Positions 8,898 to 17,405 of a stretch of 64,000 nt of DNA are shown here, piece after piece. The position numbers were made by a program, and so were the translations under genes. Under the pieces are notes generated by a model. It was not told the origin of the DNA. It was given only the letters and a program-made list of their open reading frames with translations, and ran no database searches. The stretch covers positions 156,277-220,276 of the forward strand of contig NZ_JAFCJI010000004.1 of NCBI RefSeq assembly GCF_018131105.1. Reading direction: 5' to 3'. This DNA comes from Bradyrhizobium manausense. Lineage in GTDB: Bacteria > Pseudomonadota > Alphaproteobacteria > Rhizobiales > Xanthobacteraceae. Within the stretch, counting starts at the first letter, position 1, and each line of letters begins with the position of its first letter.

Positions 8898-10022
8898 CTA
8901 GAGGCTGCGATAGTCGGCCATGCCCGACAGATCAGGCGTGAACCCAAGTCCAGGCTCCTCGCCGAGGATGATCGTACCGTCCGTCACATGGGCGACGGGG
9001 CCGCAGAACAGATCGCGCAACGGATTGTCGTTGGCGTCGACCTCGAGCCAGCCGTCACCTCCGATGCCCGCGAGCAGATGCGCAGAGGCGAGCAGTCCGA
9101 TGCCGCCACCGAGATAGTGCGGGCAGAATGTCTTGCCGGAATTCAGTATGTCGCGCGCGAGGCCGGCACAAACACTGAGCCCGCCCCATTTCGCGATGTC
9201 GGGCTGAACCACGCCGAGCACGTCCTCCGCCAGAACGTCCTTGAAAGCTTCGACACTGGAAATGTTCTCGCCCGCGGCAATCGGCATCTTCGCGGCTGCG
9301 CGCAGCCTGCGCCAGTCCTCGCGCGGCCGGTCGGCCCGGATCGGCTCCTCCAGCCAGCGCAGATCGAATGCGGCGAGCCGCGGCAACATCTCCAGGGCCT
9401 GATCCGCCGACCAGCCCTGATTGGCATCAGTGGCGAGCATGCCCGCGCCGACGATGGTACGCAGCGCAGTGAGGTTCGCGAGATCGGTCTCCACGCCGAA
9501 GCCGACCTTCAGCTTCAATGCGCGATGGCCGCGCTTGAGCGCGGCTTCCGCCGTCTGCGCGGCGCCGGCGGGATTGATGCCGCTGGCATAAACCTTGATC
9601 GTGCGCGACTGGCCGCCGAGCAGGCGCCACAGCGGCAAGCGCTGCCGCCGGGCGGACAGATCCCACAGCGCGAGATCAATCCCTGAGATCGCCTGAGCAA
9701 ACGGACCGGGCTCGCCGCATTGAAGTGCGAGGACCTCGGTACCCTTGGTCAAAGCCTCGAAGGCCTGAGCAGGATGGCCGAACTTGCGCCCGACGAGCGC
9801 AGGCGCAAGCACTTCATTGACGAGCCGGGCGCGATGCTCTGCGCCCGGTGCCGGAAAGTTGGACCAGGCTTCACCCCATCCCGCGACACCGTCTTCGTCG
9901 GTCACGCGAACGAAGACGGCCGGACGGTTCAGCATCTTGCCGAACGACGTCACCACCGGCGTTGCCAGCGGATAGCGATAGCAGAACGCCTCGATCGAGC
10001 GGACGGTGAAGCTGTCAGTCAT
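8898..10022 (-). CDS. Mandelate racemase/muconate lactonizing enzyme family protein (enolase superfamily)
   Basis: A 374-residue enolase-superfamily enzyme that abstracts a proton alpha to a carboxylate, typically as a sugar-acid dehydratase, racemase or cycloisomerase. Visible functional residues are the KxK pair in ALKLKVG (K170, K172), metal ligands D199 (ATDANQGW), E225 (RWLEEP) and E252 (AAGENIS), then VQPDIAKWGG with K278 and a possible acid/base H302 in CPHYLGGG. The mix of K278 and H302 leaves the MR and MLE subgroups both open. It follows the aldolase gene by 39 bp in the sugar-transport operon, so sugar-acid dehydration is the most likely role. Confidence 0.88.
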   Translation of the reverse strand: MTDSFTVRSIEAFCYRYPLATPVVTSFGKMLNRPAVFVRVTDEDGVAGWGEAWSNFPAPGAEHRARLVNEVLAPALVGRKFGHPAQAFEALTKGTEVLALQCGEPGPFAQAISGIDLALWDLSARRQRLPLWRLLGGQSRTIKVYASGINPAGAAQTAEAALKRGHRALKLKVGFGVETDLANLTALRTIVGAGMLATDANQGWSADQALEMLPRLAAFDLRWLEEPIRADRPREDWRRLRAAAKMPIAAGENISSVEAFKDVLAEDVLGVVQPDIAKWGGLSVCAGLARDILNSGKTFCPHYLGGGIGLLASAHLLAGIGGDGWLEVDANDNPLRDLFCGPVAHVTDGTIILGEEPGLGFTPDLSGMADYRSL

Positions 10023-10061
10023 GTTGCAGATCCTGCGAGACCACGCGGAACCACTAACATC

Positions 10062-11099
10062 TCAGTAAGCGCGCGCGAAGTCACCTTCCTGCTTGATGTC
10101 GGTGAAGACAGGATAACGCGCCTTCCATGGCGTGCCCTTGGCCGTGGTCAGTTCGCTGAGCCGTTCGAGCACGTTGAGGCCATCCTTGCGCAGGCTGGCC
10201 GCGACCGCCGCGCGGTCCGGGAAATGCTTCAGCACCGCGTCGAGCCAGATGGTGCGGCCCGCCAGGAAGCCGCTTGCACCCGCGGCGTAGGAGTAATCGA
10301 GCACGCGCTCGAACTTTTCGGGCGCAGCGCCGCCGGACAGCAGCACCCAGGGAATGTTGCGCGCGCGGCAGATATCGCCGATCGCGTCGAACTCCCTCTG
10401 CGCGGCTTTTGCCTCGGCGCTGCCGTCGCGGGCCGGCAGGCCGTTGGCCGCCAGCGGGCTCTCCAGCTTGAGGAGATCGACGTTGTATTCCGGCTTGGCA
10501 AACTCGCGCACGCTGTCGATGACGAGGCCCGGCAGCTTGCCGGGCGCTTCCACGTAATCGGCGGTGTGGTTGGCACTGCCGAGGAACGGATAGACCAGCA
10601 GCTCGAGCACGTACGGGATATCGTGACGGGCGCAGTCCTCGCCGATCTCGCGCACGAACTTCTTCTGATGCTCGTTCACGGCGGCATCGGCGTCCGGCCG
10701 GTACCAGGCCAGCACCTTGACGGCGTCGCCGCCCATGGCGCGGATCTTGTCCACGCTCCAATTGGTGATCGCACGCGACTTGCGTCCAGCAGCGGTTTCC
10801 TCGACGCGGTGCTCTTCCAGCGTCATGATCAGGCCGCAGCGCGGCGGCAGCAGGTCGATCGCCGCGGGCACCGCGAAATTCGGATCGAACAGCATCGAGC
10901 TGCAATGCGGCGCGAGGTTCTCGACCAGGAGACGCTTGGCCGCCGTGACGTCGGAGTATTCGACCTGCTCGCGCGTGATGCCCTTGGCTTTCGCGATGGC
11001 ATCGAACAGTGGCGGCCGCTGATCCAGCGCGACCATGCGAAAGTGGCCATCCGCGTCAGCAAGCCGTGCCAGGCCGCGGTTCTTTCCAATCGTTCTCAT
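10062..11099 (-). CDS. LacD/YihT-type class I aldolase
   Basis: A 345-residue class I aldolase related to tagatose-1,6-bisphosphate aldolase (LacD) and sulfofructose-phosphate aldolase (YihT). Typical elements are RLADADGHFRMVALDQR at the N-terminus, TLEEHRVEE in the barrel, and NVDLLKLESP, where K211 aligns with the Schiff-base lysine of LacD. The ATG at 11099 overlaps the kinase stop by 4 nt (ATGA), which fixes the start and indicates coupled translation. The product would be cleavage of a phosphorylated ketose or deoxy-keto acid made by the neighbouring PfkB kinase. Which one cannot be told here. Confidence 0.85.
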   Translation of the reverse strand: MRTIGKNRGLARLADADGHFRMVALDQRPPLFDAIAKAKGITREQVEYSDVTAAKRLLVENLAPHCSSMLFDPNFAVPAAIDLLPPRCGLIMTLEEHRVEETAAGRKSRAITNWSVDKIRAMGGDAVKVLAWYRPDADAAVNEHQKKFVREIGEDCARHDIPYVLELLVYPFLGSANHTADYVEAPGKLPGLVIDSVREFAKPEYNVDLLKLESPLAANGLPARDGSAEAKAAQREFDAIGDICRARNIPWVLLSGGAAPEKFERVLDYSYAAGASGFLAGRTIWLDAVLKHFPDRAAVAASLRKDGLNVLERLSELTTAKGTPWKARYPVFTDIKQEGDFARAY

Positions 11100-12046
11100 G
11101 GCTTCGTCCTCATGAATACAAGACATTCGTTGATGGTGGGGATTCCGTTGCGGCCGCCGGCGTGGCGGCATTTCATGGCGGCTGTCGCCGCCGAAAACGC
11201 CATGGCGGCGGGCACGTCGAGGCCGGCGCCGATCGCCAGCGCATAGGCGCCGTGAAAGACGTCGCCCGCGCCCGTGGTATCGACGACCTCGACCGCATAG
11301 GCGGCCTGCCGGTGCAGTTGACCGCTCCCGTACCAGCTGACGCCACCCTCCCCGCGCGTCACGGCGACGACGCTGCAGCCGAAGCGCGCGAGCGCTCCGA
11401 GGGATTTGTCATCGGCCGAGCCGGCAAAGGCGGTGAGCGCGGGTTCGGAGAAGATCGCGTGATCGGTCAGCGGCAGCAGCCGCTCGAACACTTCCGCATC
11501 AGCCACATCGCCATCGAGGACCGTCGGGATGCCGCGCGCCCGCGCTTCGCCGAACAGCGTCGCGGCGCCCTCGACCCAACGCGGATCGGCGAGCACGGAG
11601 GATGCGCGCGCGACCGCTTCGAGCGGAAGCCAGCCAGCGGCTTCAGGATAGAGCCCGCGGAAGTTCACGATCTGCCGCTCGCCGGAGCTGTCGACGATGA
11701 CGCCTGATACCGACGAGCGTCCCTCGGGAAACAGCCGAAAATTCTCGACATCGACGCCTTCAGCCGTGAAGGCCGATTTCATCTCATGGCCGGCGGCATC
11801 ATTCCCTGCCCGCCCCCAGAACGCGACGGACGCGCCGAGCTTGGCCACCGCGACACTGGCATTGGCGGCCATGCCGCCGCCGAGCGTGCCGTACGCGAGG
11901 GCCTTGATCTTCTCGCTTCCCCCCGCGAACGGCCGATCGACGCGCCAGACCTGGTCGAGCGCGGACAGGCCGAGGCAGATCACGTGCACGGGCTTTGCGC
12001 CGGAGGCAACGCCCGCGAGATCTCCGATATTGTGTGACGAGCTCAC
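11096..12046 (-). CDS. PfkB family carbohydrate kinase
   Basis: A 316-residue ribokinase-family sugar kinase. The N-terminus has ICLGLSALDQVWRVDR, the sugar-binding GGGMAANASVAVAKLGA motif follows, and the C-terminal signature VDTTGAGDVFHGAYALA carries the anion hole and the catalytic Asp. It overlaps the ABC ATPase gene by 4 nt upstream and the aldolase gene by 4 nt downstream. The kinase-aldolase pairing implies phosphorylation of a sugar followed by cleavage to triose-phosphate-type products. The same pairing occurs in sulfoquinovose and tagatose pathways, but no isomerase is present here. Confidence 0.92.
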   Translation of the reverse strand: MSSSHNIGDLAGVASGAKPVHVICLGLSALDQVWRVDRPFAGGSEKIKALAYGTLGGGMAANASVAVAKLGASVAFWGRAGNDAAGHEMKSAFTAEGVDVENFRLFPEGRSSVSGVIVDSSGERQIVNFRGLYPEAAGWLPLEAVARASSVLADPRWVEGAATLFGEARARGIPTVLDGDVADAEVFERLLPLTDHAIFSEPALTAFAGSADDKSLGALARFGCSVVAVTRGEGGVSWYGSGQLHRQAAYAVEVVDTTGAGDVFHGAYALAIGAGLDVPAAMAFSAATAAMKCRHAGGRNGIPTINECLVFMRTKP

Positions 12047-13116
12047 CGCAGAACCTGTCCGTTGGCGGCATCGAACAGATGCGTCTTGCCCGGCTGCGCG
12101 CGCAGAGTGATGCGATCGCCGACCTTCGGCCGCAACGCCGGATCGACCCGCGCGATGGCGGAGCCGCCGGCGAGATCGAAATGAATCAGCGTATCCGAGC
12201 CGAGCGGCTCGACCAGCTTGACGTCGATGGCGATCCCATCGGCTCCGTCAGCGGCGACGGCAAAGTGCTCCGGACGAATTCCGAGCACGGCATTGCCGGC
12301 CAGACTCAGGCGGCTCGCCGTCTCGCCGTCCAGCGGCACGACCGTTCCCCCTTGCGAGAGAACGGGCCGCTCCTGGCGCCATTCGACCGGGAAGAAATTC
12401 ATCGCGGGCGAGCCGATGAAACCGGCAACGAACTGGTTGGCCGGCCGCTCGTAGACCGTCTCCGGCGTATCGTATTGCTGGATGGTGCCGCTCTGGAGCA
12501 CGACGATGCGGTCGGCCATGGTCATGGCCTCGATCTGGTCGTGGGTGACGAAGACCATGGTGGTCTTCAGCTCCTGCGACAGCGCCTTGATCTCGGCACG
12601 GACCTGACCGCGCAATTTGGCGTCGAGATTGGACAGCGGCTCGTCGAACAGGAACGCCTTGGGGTTGCGCACGATGGCGCGACCCATGGCGACGCGCTGG
12701 CGCTGGCCGCCGGACAGCTCCTTCGGCTTGCGGTCGAGGTAGGGCTCGATGTGCAGCAATGCGGCGGCGCGCTTCACCCGCGTGTCGATCTCCGCTTTGG
12801 GCGTTCCCCGCAATTCGAGCGCGAAGGACATGTTGTCGTAAACGCGCATGTGCGGATAGAGCGCGTAATCCTGGAACACCATGGCGATATCGCGCTGCGC
12901 AGCCTGCACACCGTTGACGCGCTTGTCGCCGATATAGAGATCTCCGGACGAAATCGGCTCGAGGCCCGCGATGATGCGCAGCAAGGTCGACTTGCCGCAG
13001 CCGGACGGACCGACGAACACGACGAATTCGTGGTCCGCGATCTCCAGATTGAGATCGGGAATCACGGTGAAATTGCCGTAGCGCTTGGTGAGGTTGCGGA
13101 TCGAGATTGAGGCCAT
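12043..13116 (-). CDS. MalK/UgpC-type carbohydrate ABC transporter ATP-binding protein
   Basis: A 357-residue ATPase with Walker A GPSGCGKST, C-loop LSGGQRQRVAMGRAI, Walker B AFLFDEPLSNLDAKLR, and a C-terminal TOBE/OB extension from about residue 235. This is the layout of MalK/UgpC proteins that energise carbohydrate importers. It overlaps the kinase gene by 4 nt and lies 6 bp after the dehydrogenase gene. It should serve the two permeases and the binding protein in 14133-17213. Confidence 0.95.
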   Translation of the reverse strand: MASISIRNLTKRYGNFTVIPDLNLEIADHEFVVFVGPSGCGKSTLLRIIAGLEPISSGDLYIGDKRVNGVQAAQRDIAMVFQDYALYPHMRVYDNMSFALELRGTPKAEIDTRVKRAAALLHIEPYLDRKPKELSGGQRQRVAMGRAIVRNPKAFLFDEPLSNLDAKLRGQVRAEIKALSQELKTTMVFVTHDQIEAMTMADRIVVLQSGTIQQYDTPETVYERPANQFVAGFIGSPAMNFFPVEWRQERPVLSQGGTVVPLDGETASRLSLAGNAVLGIRPEHFAVAADGADGIAIDVKLVEPLGSDTLIHFDLAGGSAIARVDPALRPKVGDRITLRAQPGKTHLFDAANGQVLR

Positions 13117-13122
13117 GATCGC

Positions 13123-14127
13123 TCAGTCCAGCGCCAGCACAGGCTTGATCAACTCGCCCTTGGCGAAGCGGGCGAAATTCTCGGGCAGAGCAGACAGGCC
13201 GAACTCGCCATCGACGAGAACGCGGTATTCGTCCTTGTACTTGCGCAGCAGCTCGACATTCGGCTCGAAATCCGAGACCGGGAAATAGAAGGTCCGGATC
13301 ATGTAGAAATCCTTGCGGCGGAACACCTTGCCTTCCTCGATGGTCCAGGGGGCGGCGTTCTCGCCGACGAGCACCAGCGCGCCACGCGGCAGCACCAGCT
13401 CGATGCCGAGATTGCGCGCCGCATGCGCGCCGGAGCATTCCATGATGAGCGCAAAGCGCTTCGAGGTATCGCCGACCGGATGCGCCTTCGCACCGAAGGA
13501 CTGCGCGATCTTCAAGCGCGCCGCATTGGGATCGGCGACGTAAATATCGTCATAGCCGAGTGCGCGAAGCGCCAGCACGACCCCGAGGCCGACAGGCCCT
13601 GCTCCCATCACGAGGACTGGTCCGGCTTCGCTCGGCGGCACGACGCGACTGACGAATCTGACGGCGTGGCCCGACGTGCCGATGGTGTCGAGCAACAGCG
13701 GCGCCAGGCTGTCCTCGATGTCATCGGGCACCGGCAGCAGGCAGTTCTCCGGCACCGGCACGTATTCAGCGTAGCCGCCCGGCCTGTTCCAGCCGATCAG
13801 GCTGGAGACTTCCAGGCACATCTGGGTATCGCCGCGCTTGCAGGCGGCGCAATGGCCGCAATGCAAGGGGATGTAGACGGCGCAGCGGCGTCCGTGCAGC
13901 CGATGGCCGGGCTGCTCGACGACACCGAAGATCTCGTGACCGGCGGTGAACTCGGCGCCCTTGTGCCAGAGCTTGAAGTCCGAGCCGCACAGCGCGGTGC
14001 GCGAGACGCGCACCAGCACTTCGCCGGCGCCCACGTCGGGCATTGCGACGCGCTCGATGGTGATGCGGTCATTGCCGTGGAAGACCGCAGCCTGCATGAT
14101 CGAGTTCGGACGGGGGGATACGTTCAT
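13123..14127 (-). CDS. Zinc-dependent medium-chain alcohol/polyol dehydrogenase
   Basis: A 334-residue MDR-family dehydrogenase. It has a catalytic-zinc Cys in RTALCGSDFK, the GHE motif in FTAGHEIFGVVE, four structural-zinc cysteines in CGHCAACKRGDTQMC, and a Rossmann glycine cluster in LVMGAGPVGLGVVLAL. I chose ATG 14127, just after the permease stop; a second start at 14097 (MQAAVFHG) is possible. A longer upstream reading is the permease gene in another frame. Its place within the transporter operon suggests oxidation of the imported polyol or sugar at one hydroxyl. The NAD or NADP preference was not determined. Confidence 0.92.
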   Translation of the reverse strand: MNVSPRPNSIMQAAVFHGNDRITIERVAMPDVGAGEVLVRVSRTALCGSDFKLWHKGAEFTAGHEIFGVVEQPGHRLHGRRCAVYIPLHCGHCAACKRGDTQMCLEVSSLIGWNRPGGYAEYVPVPENCLLPVPDDIEDSLAPLLLDTIGTSGHAVRFVSRVVPPSEAGPVLVMGAGPVGLGVVLALRALGYDDIYVADPNAARLKIAQSFGAKAHPVGDTSKRFALIMECSGAHAARNLGIELVLPRGALVLVGENAAPWTIEEGKVFRRKDFYMIRTFYFPVSDFEPNVELLRKYKDEYRVLVDGEFGLSALPENFARFAKGELIKPVLALD

Positions 14128-14132
14128 CTCAT

Positions 14133-14960
14133 CTAGCCTTTCACCGCGCCGAGCGTCAGTCCGGACACCAGCCAGCGCTGAACCAGGGCCGCCAGCACCA
14201 GCGGCGGCAATGCGATCAGCGTCGCAGCCGCCATGAGCGCACCCCATTGCGTCGAGCCCTCGCCGATGAAGTTGAAGGCCGCCGCGATCAGCGTCTTGGT
14301 GTCGCCATTGGAGAGCACCAGCGCAAACAGGAAGTAGTTCCACGAAAACACGAAGGCGAGGATCGCCGAGACCGCGATACCTGATGCCACCAGCGGCAGC
14401 GCGATGCGCCAGAGGATGCGCGAGACGCTGCATCCGTCGACCTGCGCGGCTTCGAAGACGCTGCGCGGAATGGCATCGAAGGACGGCAGCAAAACCCAGA
14501 TCACGATCGGGAGTGTGATCACTGCGTGGCTGAGGATCAGCGCGGTGTAGGAGCCGATCATGCCGATTTGCCGGAACATGACGTACCACGGCAGCAGGAA
14601 TAGCGTCCCCGGCGCCATGCGCGCGGCCAGCGTCAGGATTGCCGGCCAGGTAATCCGCGTCCAGGACACGGCGAAGGCGGCAGGAATTCCGAACAGCAGC
14701 CCCAGCGCGGTCGAACCGACCGTGACGATCAGGCTGTTGAGCGCGTAGCTCAGGAACGGCGTCGTCCTGGTCAGTTCGACGTAGTTCTCCAGCGTCGGCG
14801 AGAAGACCAGCGTCGGCGGATAGGCCGTGACCTCGAAGGACGGCTTGAACGAGGACAGCACCATCCAGACCGTCGGGGCCATGATGAGCAAGCCGGCGAC
14901 GACGAGTTGCAGCGTGTTGAGCCAGCGGATCCAGCGGTCGGTGTTGGCGGCATCGTTCAT
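14133..14960 (-). CDS. Carbohydrate ABC transporter permease (MalG type)
   Basis: A 275-residue inner-membrane permease of the carbohydrate-uptake CUT1 class. It has six expected membrane segments, starting around residues 20-40, and the cytoplasmic EAA loop FEAAQVDGCSVSRILWRIALPL near residues 165-190. It starts 4 bp after the first permease gene ends on the minus strand and is followed within 5 bp by the dehydrogenase. It works as the MalG partner of the neighbouring MalF-like protein. Confidence 0.94.
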   Translation of the reverse strand: MNDAANTDRWIRWLNTLQLVVAGLLIMAPTVWMVLSSFKPSFEVTAYPPTLVFSPTLENYVELTRTTPFLSYALNSLIVTVGSTALGLLFGIPAAFAVSWTRITWPAILTLAARMAPGTLFLLPWYVMFRQIGMIGSYTALILSHAVITLPIVIWVLLPSFDAIPRSVFEAAQVDGCSVSRILWRIALPLVASGIAVSAILAFVFSWNYFLFALVLSNGDTKTLIAAAFNFIGEGSTQWGALMAAATLIALPPLVLAALVQRWLVSGLTLGAVKG

Positions 14961-14964
14961 GACA

Positions 14965-15852
14965 TCACCACGCCACTGCGCCGCGGAGGCGGTTGAAGGC
15001 GAGCACGGCGCCGAACACGATCGCCGTCAGCGTCAGCATCAGGGCGCTGGCATAGCCGATGTTGAAGAATTCGAAGCCGACCCGGAAGCCGTAGATGTTG
15101 AGCGTGTTCGAGGCGTTGCCCGGACCGCCCTGGGTGGTGATGTAGATGATGTCGAAGAAGCGCAGCAAATCGACGCTGCGCAGGATGGCAGCGGTGACGA
15201 TGGTCGGCAGCAGCAGCGGCAGCGTGATGCGCTGGAACGTCTTGAACGGAGATGCGCCGTCGATCTGCGCGGCCTCGTAGACGCTCGGCGGCAGCGATTG
15301 CAGGCCGCCCAGCACGATCAGGGCGACGTAGGGCGTCCACTGCCAGCTGTCGATCAGCGCGACGGTCGGAATTACCCAGGTCGGCGACGCCAGCCAATCC
15401 GAAGGCGGCAGGCCTAAAGACTGCAGGATATAGTTGGCCGCGCCCAACGAGGGATCGAGGATCACCAGCCACATCATGCCGGCCACGACAGGCGGCATCA
15501 TGAAGGGCGAGATGAACAGCGAGCGCACGATTCCCGGCAGCCGCTTGGCGTGGAACAGCACCAGCGCCAACCAGACGCCGAAGACGAGCTGCAGCACGAG
15601 CGACAGCACGAACAGCGCGATGGTGATCCACAGCCCGTGCCAGAACTCGACATCGGAGATCAGCTTCGAATAATTGGCGAGACCCGCGAAGGACTGCTTG
15701 CCGGTCGAAGAGAACGTCTGGAAGCCGAGCCAGATCGTATAGACGACCGGAAACGCGATCATCGCGACCGTGAAGACCACGGCTGGCGCCGAGAGCGCCG
15801 CCATCTCCAGCTTCTGCCGGTCCTGCGTGAGTGTCGCAGCCGTATCAGACAT
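14965..15852 (-). CDS. Carbohydrate ABC transporter permease (MalF type)
   Basis: A 295-residue CUT1-class permease. The first membrane helix (about residues 20-40) is followed by WLGFQTFSSTGKQSFAGLANY, a loop typical of sugar permeases. The EAA loop is YEAAQIDGASPFKTFQRITLPLL around residues 195-217. It lies 59 bp after the binding-protein gene, a gap that holds a perfect hairpin, and 4 bp before the MalG-type gene. It forms the pore with that partner. Confidence 0.94.
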   Translation of the reverse strand: MSDTAATLTQDRQKLEMAALSAPAVVFTVAMIAFPVVYTIWLGFQTFSSTGKQSFAGLANYSKLISDVEFWHGLWITIALFVLSLVLQLVFGVWLALVLFHAKRLPGIVRSLFISPFMMPPVVAGMMWLVILDPSLGAANYILQSLGLPPSDWLASPTWVIPTVALIDSWQWTPYVALIVLGGLQSLPPSVYEAAQIDGASPFKTFQRITLPLLLPTIVTAAILRSVDLLRFFDIIYITTQGGPGNASNTLNIYGFRVGFEFFNIGYASALMLTLTAIVFGAVLAFNRLRGAVAW

Positions 15853-15877
15853 CCGTGCGTGTCCTTGAGGATGAGGT

Positions 15878-15902
15878 GCCGGCAGGCAGCACGCCTGCCG
15901 GC
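15878..15902 (-). terminator. Perfect 10-bp hairpin between binding protein and permease genes
   Basis: GCCGGCAGGC (15878-15887) pairs perfectly with GCCTGCCGGC (15893-15902) over a 5-nt loop. It begins 10 nt after the binding-protein stop on the minus strand, and no T-run follows. Hairpins here commonly protect the upstream mRNA or limit readthrough, so that the binding protein is made in excess. Confidence 0.55.
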
Positions 15903-15911
15903 GTCAGGCTG

Positions 15912-17213
15912 TTACTTCTTCGCGATCAGCGCATCGAGCGCCTTGTCGGCATCGGCGCAGGCCTGGTCGATCGGCTTCTGCTTCAGGATCAGATCCTGCA
16001 CGGCCTGGCCGATGAACTCGCGCGATTCCGGGTTGGCGACGATGGGATAGCCGACCTCGGAGGTGCCCTTGGTCGCGAGCACGTCGAGCGCAGCCTGCCA
16101 TTCCTTGCGGACCGGCTCCTCGTCGATCCATTTGCGATATTCAGGATCGTTGGCGACCGACGGACGCGGCGGCGCAATGCCCTGGAGCGCCATCTTCTTC
16201 TGCACCTCGGGGCTGGTGGCCCACTGCACGAAGTACCAGGCTGCATCCGGCTGCTTGCTGTGCGACGACACGGCCATGCCCCAACCGATCGTCGTCGGCA
16301 CCTGGCCGGCATCGCCTGCCGGGAACGGCAGCAGGCCGGTGTCCTTCAGACGCGCACCGCCTTCCATCACCGTGCGCAGCTCATTCGAGGATTCGAACGC
16401 CATCGCGGCGCGGCCGCCGCGATACAGCGCCGAAATCTGCTGGAAGCTGTAATTGACGACGCCGGGCGGACCGAAGTCGCGCAGCAACCGGCTATAAGTG
16501 TCGAGCGCCTCCTTGCCCTTGGCCGAGCAGAGATTCGACTTTCCGTTCGCAATGTAGCTGCCGCCGATATTGTGCAGCATGTTGCTGAAGGTATAGGCGA
16601 CCGCGGGCTTGAGGCCGCGCGAGACGAACGGGGTCACGGCGCTGTCGCAGGTCTTGATTTTTTCGGCGGCAGCCTCGACATCCTTGATGGTCTTCGGCGC
16701 CTCGAGCCCGCACTTCTTGAAGATGTCGGTACGGTAGTAGAAGATCGGGCCTTCGATGTTCATCGGCATGCTGGTGAGCTTGCCGCCGAAGGTCGCAGCC
16801 TTGAGCAGCGCCTGGCTCAGCCCGGCCGGGTCATAGTCCTTGGCGACGTCGTTCTTGGCCATTGCGGTAAGATCGCCATACCAGCCGGCAGCCGCGAACT
16901 GCTCGCCCTCGCGTGAGGGCAGCGTCATGAACACGTCGACCTCGTCGCTGTTGGCATTCATGACCGTGACCAGACGCTGGCGCATCTGCTGCTCCTGATA
17001 GCCGTCGACCTTCAGGGTCATGCCGGTCAGCTTCTCGAAATCGGCCTTGTAGGTCAGCAGCGCCTGCGAGACCGGATTGTTGTTGGCGAGAAATGTGACG
17101 GTCTTGCCCTTGAACTTCATCCAGTCGAAATCGGCCGCGTGCGCCTGCACGCTGACGCTGGCAATCGCAAGAACGGGTAACGCGACATGCGTCGCGAGCA
17201 TCCTGGCCTTCAT
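15912..17213 (-). CDS. Extracellular solute-binding protein (carbohydrate ABC transporter)
   Basis: A 433-residue MalE-type periplasmic binding protein. The start at 17213 has GGAGGAG upstream with good spacing and begins a signal peptide (MKARMLATHVALPVLAIASV ... AHA-ADFDW). Family features include the KADFEKLTGMTLKVDGYQ motif near the N-terminus and a central MPMNIEGPIFYYRTDIFKKCG segment. A C-terminal GWGMAVSSHSKQPDAAWYFVQ is characteristic of sugar binding proteins. It is the first gene of the minus-strand sugar operon, divergent from the LacI gene with operator-like palindromes between. The ligand is unknown. Confidence 0.94.
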   Translation of the reverse strand: MKARMLATHVALPVLAIASVSVQAHAADFDWMKFKGKTVTFLANNNPVSQALLTYKADFEKLTGMTLKVDGYQEQQMRQRLVTVMNANSDEVDVFMTLPSREGEQFAAAGWYGDLTAMAKNDVAKDYDPAGLSQALLKAATFGGKLTSMPMNIEGPIFYYRTDIFKKCGLEAPKTIKDVEAAAEKIKTCDSAVTPFVSRGLKPAVAYTFSNMLHNIGGSYIANGKSNLCSAKGKEALDTYSRLLRDFGPPGVVNYSFQQISALYRGGRAAMAFESSNELRTVMEGGARLKDTGLLPFPAGDAGQVPTTIGWGMAVSSHSKQPDAAWYFVQWATSPEVQKKMALQGIAPPRPSVANDPEYRKWIDEEPVRKEWQAALDVLATKGTSEVGYPIVANPESREFIGQAVQDLILKQKPIDQACADADKALDALIAKK

Positions 17214-17278
17214 CGAACTCTCCTCCGGGCTGGCCGCCTTAAGCTGGCGGACCATCTTGAACGCGTTTTGGGCACCAC

Positions 17279-17292
17279 TGAAAACGGTTACA
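17279..17292. promoter_or_regulatory. LacI-type operator candidate
   Basis: TGAAAACGGTTACA resembles LacI/GalR-family operators: dyad symmetry with TGnAA and TTnCA flanks around a central CG. It lies 66 bp upstream of the binding-protein start in the divergent gap. The nearby AACGCGTT (8-bp palindrome, 17260-17267) could be part of the same control region. The expected reader is the LacI-family protein encoded at 17406. Confidence 0.5.
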
Positions 17293-17389
17293 AAATAGAC
17301 CTCACATTCGCTGTGTCAAGCGATGGACAAGCCGCATAATCTGCGGCAGATTTGCGTCATTCGCGCTGCTAAATGGCTCGCGGCCGAGC

Positions 17390-17403
17390 ATGTAACGTTA
17401 CAT
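17390..17403. promoter_or_regulatory. Perfect 14-bp palindrome at the LacI gene start (autoregulation site)
   Basis: ATGTAACGTTACAT is a perfect palindrome with central CG ending 2 bp before the LacI-family ATG at 17406. It would overlap the leader and initiation region of the regulator, so bound repressor would block its own synthesis. Confidence 0.5.
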
Positions 17404-17405
17404 TC

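Noticed and set aside
8898..13116. Sulfoquinovose (sulfo-EMP or sulfo-ED) pathway
   Set aside because: The kinase and aldolase resemble YihV and YihT, but no isomerase, SQ-hydrolase or sulfolactaldehyde reductase is seen. The evidence does not reach beyond a generic sugar pathway.
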